NCBI GenBank assembly: GCA_937958185.1
Contig: CALFFN010000036.1
Span: 1 to 64,000, forward strand
Direction: 5' to 3'
Source of the DNA: an uncultured Neglectibacter sp.
Lineage (GTDB): Bacteria > Bacillota > Clostridia > Oscillospirales > Acutalibacteraceae
DNA: 64,000 nucleotides
Each line of letters starts with the position of its first letter. Within the stretch, counting starts at the first letter, position 1. The notes beneath the pieces are model-generated. The model saw nothing but the letters and a program-made list of their open reading frames with translations, searched no databases and was not told where the DNA came from. Positions 7,849 to 15,759 of the stretch are shown here, one piece after another. Position numbers and translations under genes: made by a program.

Positions 7849-9004
7849 TCGTGCCTATTGGATCTGGATACAGCAGGCGTTCCTGCCCGGCAGCCGAAAG
7901 CCCATGAAGATATTCTCCCAGTACAGGGGCGGGGTGTGGGAATTTTGCGAGGGCGGAGCCAAGCTGTGGAACACCCGGCGGGACCTGACCGACCGGGAAA
8001 CGGCGGCGCTGCGGGATTTCAGCCTTTCCCAGGCGGAAGCAAGGCTGGAATACGCGGAGAAGGTGGGCTGGCAGGTGCTGACGCCGGAGTGTGAGAAATA
8101 TCCCGAGCTGCTGAGGAATATTTCTGATCCTCCTGCGGTACTGTATCTAAAGGGTACCATGCCCGATCTGGACCAAACTCTGTCCATCGGCGTTGCCGGG
8201 GCAAGGAAAGCCACGGAAGCTTCTCTGGACGCCGCCAGAAAATTTGGTTACCAGCTGGCTGCCGGAAACGCCTGTGTGGTATCCGGCGGGGCAAAGGGCG
8301 TGGATTCCGCAGCCCTCACCGGGGCGATGGGCATTCCCGGCTCCAAGCTGATCAGCGTGCTTCCCGTTTCGCTGGACAGCAGCTATGTGATGGAAAACGC
8401 CAGATTGCGCAAAATGATCTGCGCCCATGGAGGTGCCCTGCTGACGGAGTATTTTTCTCTCAGCCGCCCGGAGCTTGGCACCTTTCAGGTGAGGAACCGC
8501 CTGATCACAGGCTTGAGCCGGGGTGTGCTGCTGATCCAGGCGGCGCGGAAAAGCGGCACCATGATCTATGCGTCCCACGCGCTGGACCAGAACCGGGACG
8601 TGTTCGTTTATCCCGGACCGGCAGGAGCGGAGGAATTTTCCGGCAGCCGGGCGCTGCTGGAGGACGGCGCCAGAGCCGTGACCTGTGGCGAAGATATCCT
8701 GGCGGACTACAGTGGGAATTTTGACGCGTCGTCTTTCCCGCCTATCTACGACCTGTTTGAAGACCTGCCCCTGCCCGCCCAGGAAAAGGGCGAGCCTGTT
8801 CCCGCGCTGGCGGACGCGGCGGCGCAGCTTTCGCCCCAGGCAAAGCAGGTCTTGGACGCTTTGGGGCATGAGCCGCTGTCCGTGGCTCAGCTGGAGGAAA
8901 AGACAGGGCTGCCCGCCTCTGCCCTGCTGGGAGTGCTGACCGAACTGGAGCTGGACGGCTTTGCCGAATCTCTCCCCGGCAAGCGCTACACCAGAGGTTT
9001 CTAA
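7841..9004 (+). CDS. dprA: DNA-processing protein DprA
   Basis: DprA loads RecA on incoming single-stranded DNA during natural transformation and is retained widely in bacteria. The 387-residue protein has an N-terminal helical region, the Rossmann-like DprA domain (about 95-300; PPAVLYLKG, VVSGGAKGVDSAALTGAM, GGALLTEYF, FQVRNRLITGLS, ASHALDQNRDVFVYPG) and a C-terminal winged-helix segment (PLSVAQLEEKTGLPASALLGVL). The usual G-S-R motif reads GARKATEA here, so the nucleotide-binding loop is somewhat divergent. It is translationally coupled to the methyltransferase and followed by topA, the normal Firmicutes order. Confidence 0.9.
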   Translation: MDNRAYWIWIQQAFLPGSRKPMKIFSQYRGGVWEFCEGGAKLWNTRRDLTDRETAALRDFSLSQAEARLEYAEKVGWQVLTPECEKYPELLRNISDPPAVLYLKGTMPDLDQTLSIGVAGARKATEASLDAARKFGYQLAAGNACVVSGGAKGVDSAALTGAMGIPGSKLISVLPVSLDSSYVMENARLRKMICAHGGALLTEYFSLSRPELGTFQVRNRLITGLSRGVLLIQAARKSGTMIYASHALDQNRDVFVYPGPAGAEEFSGSRALLEDGARAVTCGEDILADYSGNFDASSFPPIYDLFEDLPLPAQEKGEPVPALADAAAQLSPQAKQVLDALGHEPLSVAQLEEKTGLPASALLGVLTELELDGFAESLPGKRYTRGF

Positions 9005-9121
9005 AAATAATTCCGGGAAAGAATTATAATTTCTGCGAAGTATTGTAAGATTAACCCGTTTCCGGTTTTTTCCCAACCGGGGACAAAGCAAGCTTCGCAA
9101 AGAGAAAGGAAGGCTTTGAAA

Positions 9122-11209
9122 ATGTCAAAACTAGTGATCGTGGAATCACCTTCCAAAGCAAAAACCATTCAAAAATATTTGGGGAACGGTTACGAAGTCA
9201 TCGCTTCCATGGGTCATGTGAGGGATCTTCCCAAAGCACGGCTCAGCGTGGACGTAAAGGATAATTTTACGCCGAAATACAGCGTGGTCAAGGGAAAGGA
9301 AAAGCTGGTCAAGGAGCTGAAGGAAGCGGCTGCCAATTCAGACGGCGTACTGCTTGCCACCGACCCTGACCGCGAGGGGGAAGCCATTTCCTGGCACCTG
9401 GCATACCTGCTGGGGCTGGACGAAAACGCGCAGGACAGAGTGACCTTTAACGAGATCACCCGCACCGGCGTGGAGGAAGGCATGGCGCACCCCAGAGCCA
9501 TTGATCTGGACCTGGTCAACGCCCAGCAGGCGCGGCGTATCCTGGACCGCCTGGTGGGGTACACCTTAAGCCCTTTCCTTGCAAAGACCATTCGCCGGGG
9601 CTTATCCGCGGGACGTGTGCAGTCTGTGGCGGTCCGCATGGTGGTGGACAGGGAAGAGGAGATCAGAAGCTTTGTGCCCGAGGAATATTGGAGCATTGAC
9701 GCCAAGCTCACCGCGCCGCCGTCCAAGGCTGTGTTTGCGGCTGCCTTTTACGGCGACGAAAACGGGGAGATCAAGATTTCCTCCCAGAAGGAATCCGATC
9801 AGCTTTTTGCAGAGCTGGAGCAGGAAGAATTCCTGGTCGGTTCCGTGAAAAAAGGAAAAAAGAACCGTTCGCCCGCCCCGCCCTTCATCACTTCCACCCT
9901 GCAGCAGGAGGCTTCCCGGAAGCTGGGCTTCCAGGCGCGGCGCACGATGAAAGCCGCCCAGGAGCTGTACGAGGGCGTAGAGGTGCGCGGGCAGGGCTCT
10001 ATGGGTCTTATCACTTACATGAGGACCGACTCTCTGCGTATTTCCGAGGACGCGATCAAGGACGCCGCCGCCTACATCAAGGAGCGATGGGGAGAGAAAT
10101 ATCTGCCCAGCCAGCCCCGGCATTTTAAGTCCCGCGCCAATGCGCAGGACGGGCACGAAGCCATTCGCCCCGCCTCTGTTGCCATCACTCCCGACATGGT
10201 GAAGGATTCCCTGACCGGGGACCAGTACAAGCTGTATAAGCTTATTTGGGAGCGCTTTATCGCCTGCCAGATGGCAAACTGCGTGCTGAATACCACCCAG
10301 GCGACCATTACCGCCGGAAAGTATATCTTTAAGGCTTCCGGCTTCAATGTGGCGTTCGAGGGCTTTACCGCCCTGTATGAGGAAAGTAAGGACGAGGAGG
10401 AAAAGGCGGGGAAAGACCTGCCCGTCCTGAAGGAGGGCATGGCGCTGAAGGTCAAGGACCTGAAAGGCAACCAGCACTTCACCCAGCCGCCGCCACGGTA
10501 CACCGAGGCTTCCCTTATCAAGACGCTGGAGGAAAACGGCATCGGTCGCCCCTCCACCTATGCCGCCACCATCTCCACCATCACCGGCAGGGAATACGTG
10601 GCGCGGGAGGGAAAAGCCTTCAAGCCCACCGAGCTGGGCGAGGTCATCACCAAGCTGATGAAGGAGCGCTTTCCCGATATCGTCAACGTGAAATTCACCG
10701 CCAAGGTGGAAGACGAGCTGGACGCCGTGCAGCGGGGCGACGAGGAATGGGTGGACACCCTGAGCCGCTTCTACGAGGGCTTTGACAAAAGCGTCCAGAA
10801 AGCCAAGAAGGAAATGGACGGCGTGAAGATACACCTGAAAGAGGACGAGACCGACGAGGTCTGCGAGAAATGCGGCAGACCCATGGTCATCAAGGTGGGC
10901 AGATACGGCAAGTTCATGGCGTGCTCCGGCTACCCGGAATGCAAGAACGTGAAGAAGATCATCAACGACACCGGCGCGGAATGTCCCAAGTGCGGCGGGA
11001 AGATCATTCAGAGAAAATCCAAGCGCGGCAGGGTGTTCTACGGCTGCAGCGAATACCCCAAATGCGATTTTGTTTCCTGGGACCCGCCCTCCAAGGAAAA
11101 GTGCCCCGTCTGCGGCAAGACCCTGCTGCAAAAGAAAAATAAGGAGCATACGCTGTACTGCGTCACCGAGGGCTGCACCTTTGCCGGGAAACCGGCGGAA
11201 GAAGAATGA
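9122..11209 (+). CDS. topA: DNA topoisomerase I (type IA)
   Basis: This enzyme relaxes negative supercoils by single-strand passage. The 695-residue protein begins MSKLVIVESPSKAKTIQKYL (Toprim). It contains the DPDREGE acidic triad near residue 110, the QQARRILDRLVGY region, the active-site tyrosine in MGLITYMRTDSLR (about residue 300) and three C-terminal four-cysteine zinc ribbons (CEKCGRP...CSGYPEC; CPKCGGK...CSEYPKC; CPVCGKT...CVTEGC). ATG 9122 follows AGAAAGGAAGG; a TTG at 9116 is in frame but less likely. trmFO normally follows directly, but here about 440 bp of repeat-rich DNA intervene. Confidence 0.96.
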   Translation: MSKLVIVESPSKAKTIQKYLGNGYEVIASMGHVRDLPKARLSVDVKDNFTPKYSVVKGKEKLVKELKEAAANSDGVLLATDPDREGEAISWHLAYLLGLDENAQDRVTFNEITRTGVEEGMAHPRAIDLDLVNAQQARRILDRLVGYTLSPFLAKTIRRGLSAGRVQSVAVRMVVDREEEIRSFVPEEYWSIDAKLTAPPSKAVFAAAFYGDENGEIKISSQKESDQLFAELEQEEFLVGSVKKGKKNRSPAPPFITSTLQQEASRKLGFQARRTMKAAQELYEGVEVRGQGSMGLITYMRTDSLRISEDAIKDAAAYIKERWGEKYLPSQPRHFKSRANAQDGHEAIRPASVAITPDMVKDSLTGDQYKLYKLIWERFIACQMANCVLNTTQATITAGKYIFKASGFNVAFEGFTALYEESKDEEEKAGKDLPVLKEGMALKVKDLKGNQHFTQPPPRYTEASLIKTLEENGIGRPSTYAATISTITGREYVAREGKAFKPTELGEVITKLMKERFPDIVNVKFTAKVEDELDAVQRGDEEWVDTLSRFYEGFDKSVQKAKKEMDGVKIHLKEDETDEVCEKCGRPMVIKVGRYGKFMACSGYPECKNVKKIINDTGAECPKCGGKIIQRKSKRGRVFYGCSEYPKCDFVSWDPPSKEKCPVCGKTLLQKKNKEHTLYCVTEGCTFAGKPAEEE

Positions 11210-11270
11210 GGGAATGCAGACCGGCTGCGCCGGCGGCACCGCAGAGCTGACGGGCAGGAAGAAAGCAATC

Positions 11271-11518
11271 AATGATAGTTTGCACGCATGAAATGAGCAA
11301 TGAGAAATGAGCAACGAGCAATTATTCACTCCTGATGGGAAAACCGCAGGCCGCTTGCGGCTTTCCAGGCGGGATTGCAAAGGGGCGCAGCCCCTTTGCA
11401 AGAAAAAAGAAAGCTTGCGCAATAGAGCACCGGAGGTAGGCTGACACTGAAATGCGCAACGGGTATCCCTGGCGAAAAGACTTACTTGCCCGCGGGGGCG
11501 CCCCGCTAAACTATCATT
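11271..11518. repeat. MITE-like segment bounded by an 11-bp inverted repeat
   Basis: AATGATAGTTT at 11271-11281 recurs as its exact reverse complement at 11508-11518. The 248 bp between them hold a heptad array (11291-11325), a perfect 10-bp hairpin (11377-11386 with 11390-11399, loop GCA) and one copy of a 21-bp GC-rich repeat. No reading frame in it looks coding. The segment splits the usual topA-trmFO junction. It may be a non-autonomous mobile element; target-site duplications are not obvious. Confidence 0.45.
11291..11325 (+). repeat. Heptad array A (CAATGAG type)
   Basis: Five 7-bp units in exact register: AAATGAG at 11291, CAATGAG at 11298, AAATGAG at 11305, CAACGAG at 11312, CAATTAT at 11319, then TC. 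The final CAATTATTC is identical to the end of array D and to the gene-side end of array C on its complementary strand. Array A is about 80 bp downstream of the topA stop. Confidence 0.75.
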
Positions 11519-11599
11519 TATCTACACAGTTTTCGGTCGGGAGACGCGCTTGAAAACAGTATTTTCTATCTTCCCGATTTGCCCGCGGGGGCGCCCCGC
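11486..11599 (+). repeat. Two identical 21-bp GC-rich direct repeats
   Basis: A 21-bp sequence starting TTGCCCGCGG and ending GCGCCCCGC occurs at 11486-11506 and 11579-11599, 93 bp apart. Each copy can fold as a 6-bp GCGGGG/CCCCGC stem. Flanking bases differ, so this is not simply a longer duplication. The second copy is followed by ATTTATTTTTT and could terminate transcription just before trmFO. Confidence 0.7.
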
Positions 11600-11649
11600 A
11601 TTTATTTTTTCTCAAACCGCGAAGCAACTGAAATCAGGGGGTGACAGCC

Positions 11650-12978
11650 ATGGAGAAAGTCACGGTCGTCGGCGCGGGTCTGGCAGGCTGCGAGGCGGCG
11701 TGGCAGATCGCGGAGCAGGGCGTTCCTGTGGTTTTGTATGAGATGAAGCCGCAGAAATTTTCCCCTGCCCACAAAAGCGCCGGGTTTGCCGAGCTGATCT
11801 GCTCCAATTCCCTGAAGGCGGCCCGGGTCGACAGCGCTGCCGGGCTTTTGAAGGAGGAAATGCGGCGCATGGGCTCCCTGCTGACGGAATGCGCCCAAAG
11901 GACAAGCGTTCCTGCCGGGGGCGCGCTGGCAGTGGATCGGGACGAGTTTTCCCGATTGGCAACGGAGCGGCTGGAGCACCACCCGCTGATCGAGATTCGC
12001 CGGGAGGAGCTTACCGAGCTGCCGGGCGAGAACGAGGGTATCACGGTGGTCGCCACAGGTCCCCTGACCTCTGAGCCGCTGTCGGAGAGTATCCGAAAGC
12101 TGTGCGAACAGACCTGCGGAGACGCCGCCGCGTTGAGCTTTTTTGACGCCGCCGCGCCTATTGTGTCCCGAGAAAGCCTGGACATGGAAAAATGCTTTTT
12201 TGCTTCCCGGTACGACAAGGGGGACAGCGACTACATCAACTGCCCCATGAACCGGGAAGAGTACGACCGCTTTGTAGAGGAGCTGGTGTCCGCCCAGCGC
12301 GCCCCGGTGCACAGCTTTGACGTGGCGTCTCCCAAGGTGTATGAGGGCTGTATGCCCATTGAGGTGCTGGCTTCCCGGGGGCACGACGCCATTCGGTTCG
12401 GTCCCATGAAGCCTGTGGGGCTTGTCGATCCCCGCACGGGTCACCGTCCCTGGGCGGTGCTGCAATTGCGGACGGAGAATAGGGAAAACACCCTGTACAA
12501 TCTGGTGGGCTTCCAGACCAATTTGAAGTTTGGCGAGCAGAAGCGGGTCTTTGGCATGGTGCCGGGGCTGGAACATGCGGAATTTGTCCGCTACGGGATC
12601 ATGCACCGCAACACGTTTTTGAACTCCCCCAAGGTGCTGCATGCGGATTTTTCCTTCCGGCAGCGGAGGAACCTGTTCTTTGCCGGGCAGATCACCGGGG
12701 TGGAGGGATATATGGAGTCCGCCGCTTCCGGCATTCTGGCAGGGAAAAACGCCCTCCGGCGGCTGCGGGGAGAAGAACCGCTTATTTTGCCGGAAACCAC
12801 CATGACGGGGGCGCTGAGCCACTATATCGCGGAATATTCCGGCAGGGATTTTCAGCCCATGGGGGCAAATTTCGGCGTACTGCCGCCGCTGCCGGAAAAG
12901 ATCCGGGACAAGCGGGAACGGTACATGGCGCTGTCTCAGCGGGCGCTGCAGGCGCTGGGGACCGCGCTGGATTTTTAG
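11650..12978 (+). CDS. trmFO: Methylenetetrahydrofolate-tRNA-(uracil-5-)-methyltransferase TrmFO
   Basis: TrmFO is the folate- and FAD-dependent enzyme that forms ribothymidine at position 54 of tRNA in most Firmicutes. The protein (442 residues) begins MEKVTVVGAGLAGCEAAWQI, the dinucleotide-binding motif, followed by the TrmFO-specific KFSPAHKS and LICSNSLKA segments, the MNREEYDRFVEEL region and GQITGVEGYMESAASGILAG. I prefer ATG 11650 with AGGGGG upstream; GTG 11641 is an alternative. plsX follows after 19 bp. Confidence 0.95.
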   Translation: MEKVTVVGAGLAGCEAAWQIAEQGVPVVLYEMKPQKFSPAHKSAGFAELICSNSLKAARVDSAAGLLKEEMRRMGSLLTECAQRTSVPAGGALAVDRDEFSRLATERLEHHPLIEIRREELTELPGENEGITVVATGPLTSEPLSESIRKLCEQTCGDAAALSFFDAAAPIVSRESLDMEKCFFASRYDKGDSDYINCPMNREEYDRFVEELVSAQRAPVHSFDVASPKVYEGCMPIEVLASRGHDAIRFGPMKPVGLVDPRTGHRPWAVLQLRTENRENTLYNLVGFQTNLKFGEQKRVFGMVPGLEHAEFVRYGIMHRNTFLNSPKVLHADFSFRQRRNLFFAGQITGVEGYMESAASGILAGKNALRRLRGEEPLILPETTMTGALSHYIAEYSGRDFQPMGANFGVLPPLPEKIRDKRERYMALSQRALQALGTALDF

Positions 12979-12997
12979 AATATCGGGAGGAAACCAA

Positions 12998-14005
12998 ATG
13001 AAGATCATTGTAGATGCTTTTGGCGGCGACAATGCCCCTGGGGAGATCCTGCTGGGCTGTGCCCAGGCAATGGACGAGCTGGGCATTGACATTGCGCTGA
13101 TCGGCGACCGAGCCAGGCTGGAAGCCGCTGCCGGGGAGCTGGGGCTTTCCGACAGGCTTTCCCGCATGGAGATCATCGAGTGCGGCGATGTGCTCACCAT
13201 GGAGGACGACCCCATGAGCGTCATCAAAGAAAAGACCGACAGCTCCATGGCAGTGGGGCTGCGGGCTTTGGCAGAGGGCAGGGGCGACGCCTTTGCCAGC
13301 GCCGGGAACAGCGGCGCTCTGGTGGTGGGAGCGACCACCATCGTCAAGCGCATCCGCGGTGTAAAGCGTGTTTCCTTTGCACCTATCCTGCCCAAGAAAA
13401 AGGGCTTCTTTATGCTGAACGACGGCGGCGCCAATGTGGACTGCCGCCCGGAAATGCTGCTACAATTCGGCTTGATGGGCTCGGAGTATATGAAAAAGGT
13501 CATGGGCGTGGAGAACCCCAGAGTGGGGCTTGCCAACGTGGGCACCGAGCCCCATAAGGGCGACGATCTCCGCCGGGACGCTTACGCGCTGCTTTCCCAG
13601 TTCCCCGGGATCAATTTTGTGGGGAATGTGGAGCCAAGGGATATCCCCGACGACGCCTGCGAGGTGGTGGTCACCGACGGCTTCACCGGGAACATGCTGC
13701 TGAAAATGTACGAGGGCGTTGCGCTGACCGTCATGGGGCTGGTGAAGGACGTGTTCCAGAAGAGCGTGAAGAACAAGCTTGCCGCCGGCATGGTATACGG
13801 CGACATGAAAGCCTTGAAAAAGCAGATAGATTATAACGAATACGGCGGCGCTCCCATCATGGGCGCGACAAAGCCCGTGTTCAAGATTCACGGCAGCGCC
13901 AAAGCGTCCACCGTGAAAAGCGCCCTGCGCCTGACCCGGGACTACACCCAGTCCGGCTTTACCGATGAGATCGGGCGCATTATAAAGGCGAGGAGCGCGG
14001 AATAG
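12998..14005 (+). CDS. plsX: Phosphate acyltransferase PlsX
   Basis: PlsX converts acyl-ACP and phosphate to acyl-phosphate, the first committed acyl donor for phosphatidic acid synthesis by PlsY. The full-length 335-residue protein begins MKIIVDAFGGDNAPGEILLG and shows SAGNSGALV, RPEMLLQFGLMGSEYM, LANVGTEPHKG, VVTDGFTGNM and YGGAPIMGATKPVFKIHGSA. In most Firmicutes acpP sits between plsX and rnc; here the two are only 35 bp apart and no acyl carrier protein gene intervenes. Confidence 0.95.
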   Translation: MKIIVDAFGGDNAPGEILLGCAQAMDELGIDIALIGDRARLEAAAGELGLSDRLSRMEIIECGDVLTMEDDPMSVIKEKTDSSMAVGLRALAEGRGDAFASAGNSGALVVGATTIVKRIRGVKRVSFAPILPKKKGFFMLNDGGANVDCRPEMLLQFGLMGSEYMKKVMGVENPRVGLANVGTEPHKGDDLRRDAYALLSQFPGINFVGNVEPRDIPDDACEVVVTDGFTGNMLLKMYEGVALTVMGLVKDVFQKSVKNKLAAGMVYGDMKALKKQIDYNEYGGAPIMGATKPVFKIHGSAKASTVKSALRLTRDYTQSGFTDEIGRIIKARSAE

Positions 14006-14040
14006 GGGCAGGAAAAATTTTGTGGGAAAGGAGCTGTGCC

Positions 14041-14721
14041 ATGCGACCTTTGAAGGAATATGAAAAGCTGATCGGCTATGAGTTCAAGGAAAAGTATCTG
14101 CTGGAAACGGCATTGACCCATTCCTCTTACGCCAACGAGAAAAAATGTAAAAGCTATGAACGCCTGGAATTTTTGGGGGATTCGGTGCTGGGCTTTGTCA
14201 CGGCGGAATATCTGTTTGCCAATTTCCCCAATCTGCCGGAGGGCGAGCTGACCAAGACCCGGGCGGCGCTGGTGTGCGAGCGTTCCCTTTGCAAATTTTC
14301 TCAGGAGCTGGAGGTGGGCAGCTTTCTGCGGCTGAGCCATGGGGAGATCAATTCCGGCGGCAGGGAACGCCCCAGCATTCTGGCAGATGTGTTTGAATCC
14401 ACCACCGCCGCCATTTACCGGGACAGCGGCAGCCTGGACGAAGCAAAGAAATTCATTCTCCGCTTCATCGTCCCGGCGGCGAAATCTCAAAATACCAAGC
14501 CCTTTAAGGACTATAAAACCACCCTGCAGGAGATCGTGCAGCAGAACCCGGAGGAGCATTTGGAATACGTGGTCACAGGGGAAAGCGGACCCGACCACAA
14601 CAAGCATTTTGTGGTGGAGGTCCATCTGAACAGCAACGTGATAGGAAAGGGCGGCGGCAGAAGCAAGAAGGAAGCGGAGCAGCAGGCCGCCAGAGAAGCG
14701 TTGGAGCTGATGGGCTATTGA
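14041..14721 (+). CDS. rnc: Ribonuclease III
   Basis: RNase III cuts double-stranded RNA during rRNA maturation and mRNA decay. The 226-residue protein has the catalytic domain with ERLEFLGDSVLGFV near residue 40 and DVFESTTAAIYRDSG near 115. The usual signature Glu-Ala there reads Glu-Ser, but the acidic residues are kept. A C-terminal double-stranded RNA-binding domain follows (DYKTTLQEIVQQNP ... GKGGGRSKKEAEQQAAREAL). ATG 14041 follows AAAGGAGC. Its stop overlaps the TTG start of the next gene. It could process the long inverted heptad arrays noted elsewhere if they are transcribed. Confidence 0.94.
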   Translation: MRPLKEYEKLIGYEFKEKYLLETALTHSSYANEKKCKSYERLEFLGDSVLGFVTAEYLFANFPNLPEGELTKTRAALVCERSLCKFSQELEVGSFLRLSHGEINSGGRERPSILADVFESTTAAIYRDSGSLDEAKKFILRFIVPAAKSQNTKPFKDYKTTLQEIVQQNPEEHLEYVVTGESGPDHNKHFVVEVHLNSNVIGKGGGRSKKEAEQQAAREALELMGY

Positions 14722-15716
14722 AGCATTCTAACATTGCCTTTTTTGTCCCCCACATCGGCTGCCCAAGGCAGTGCAGCTTCTGCAACCAGCACGCGATCAC
14801 CGGCGGCGCCGCGCCGCCCACCCCGCAGGACGTGGAAGCGACCTGCCGCAGAGCCGCGGAGCAGCTGGGGGAAAACGTGAAAGAGACCCAGATCGCCTTT
14901 TTCGGCGGCAGCTTTACGGCGATCCCCCGGGAATACATGGTTTCCCTGCTGGAAGCGGCACAAAACGCCGTACAAACTTACGGCTTCCAGGGGATACGCT
15001 GCTCCACCCGCCCGGACGCCATCGACCGGGAAACCTTGGAACTGCTGCAAGGCTATGGCATGACCGCCATCGAGCTGGGGGCGCAGTCCATGAGCGACAA
15101 AGTGCTGGCGTTGAACCGCCGGGGACACACCGCCGCCCAGACCGTACAGGCAGCGGGGCTGATCCAGGACTTCGGCATGGAGATGGGATTACAGATGATG
15201 ACCGGGCTTTACGGCGACACGGACGACCTTGCCTGCCAAACGGCGGAAAGCATGGTCGCGCTGCGCCCGGATACCGTCAGGATCTACCCCACCGTGGTGC
15301 TGCCCCACACCTATCTCGCGGAGCTGTACGGGCAGGGAAAGTACCGCCCCCAAACCGTGGAGGAAGCAGTTTCCCTGTGCGCAAGGCTGCTGCCCCGGTT
15401 TGAGACCGCCGGGATCAGGGTGATCCGGGTGGGGCTTCACGCGGAGGAAAGCGTGGGCAGTCAAATGCTTGCCGGGGCATACCACCCGGCGTTCCGGGAG
15501 CTGGTGCAGAGCCGCATTTTTCTGGAACGGCTCTTGGAAAAATTGGAACAGACCGGCGCGGGGAGCTATCTCGTCACGGTATGCCCGAGGGACATTTCCG
15601 TGGCGGTCGGGAATGGAAAAAGCAATGGAAAGCGCTTGCAAGAGCTGGGGTATCTGGTGACATTCCGGCAGGACGGCAGGCTGGGCAGGAACGAGTTTGT
15701 GATTGAAAAGCAATGA
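14718..15716 (+). CDS. Radical SAM protein, Elp3-related
   Basis: The 332-residue protein has the radical SAM iron-sulfur motif CPRQCSFCNQ within its first 25 residues, then IAFFGGSFTAI and AIELGAQSMSD, typical of the Elp3-like branch. It lacks the C-terminal acetyltransferase domain of true Elp3. Genes like this regularly lie between rnc and smc in Clostridia, but the substrate is not established. It starts with TTG 14718, overlapping the rnc stop (TTGA). No ATG is available before the iron-sulfur motif, and GGAG lies about 11 bases upstream. Confidence 0.82.
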   Translation: MKHSNIAFFVPHIGCPRQCSFCNQHAITGGAAPPTPQDVEATCRRAAEQLGENVKETQIAFFGGSFTAIPREYMVSLLEAAQNAVQTYGFQGIRCSTRPDAIDRETLELLQGYGMTAIELGAQSMSDKVLALNRRGHTAAQTVQAAGLIQDFGMEMGLQMMTGLYGDTDDLACQTAESMVALRPDTVRIYPTVVLPHTYLAELYGQGKYRPQTVEEAVSLCARLLPRFETAGIRVIRVGLHAEESVGSQMLAGAYHPAFRELVQSRIFLERLLEKLEQTGAGSYLVTVCPRDISVAVGNGKSNGKRLQELGYLVTFRQDGRLGRNEFVIEKQ

Positions 15717-15759
15717 CAAGGGAACTGAATTTTAGTCAGGGGAAAGCAGGAGAGAGCTT

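Noticed and set aside
9602..11422. 606-codon minus-strand frame opposite topA
   Set aside because: Antisense shadow of topA with Leu/Gly/His-rich low-information translation and no ribosome site.
11400..11510. Possible SRP, 6S or tRNA-like RNA
   Set aside because: None of the conserved SRP tetraloop/symmetric-loop, 6S or tRNA motifs could be found; left as unassigned.
11602..13545. 647-codon minus-strand frame opposite trmFO and plsX
   Set aside because: Shadow of two conserved genes on the other strand.
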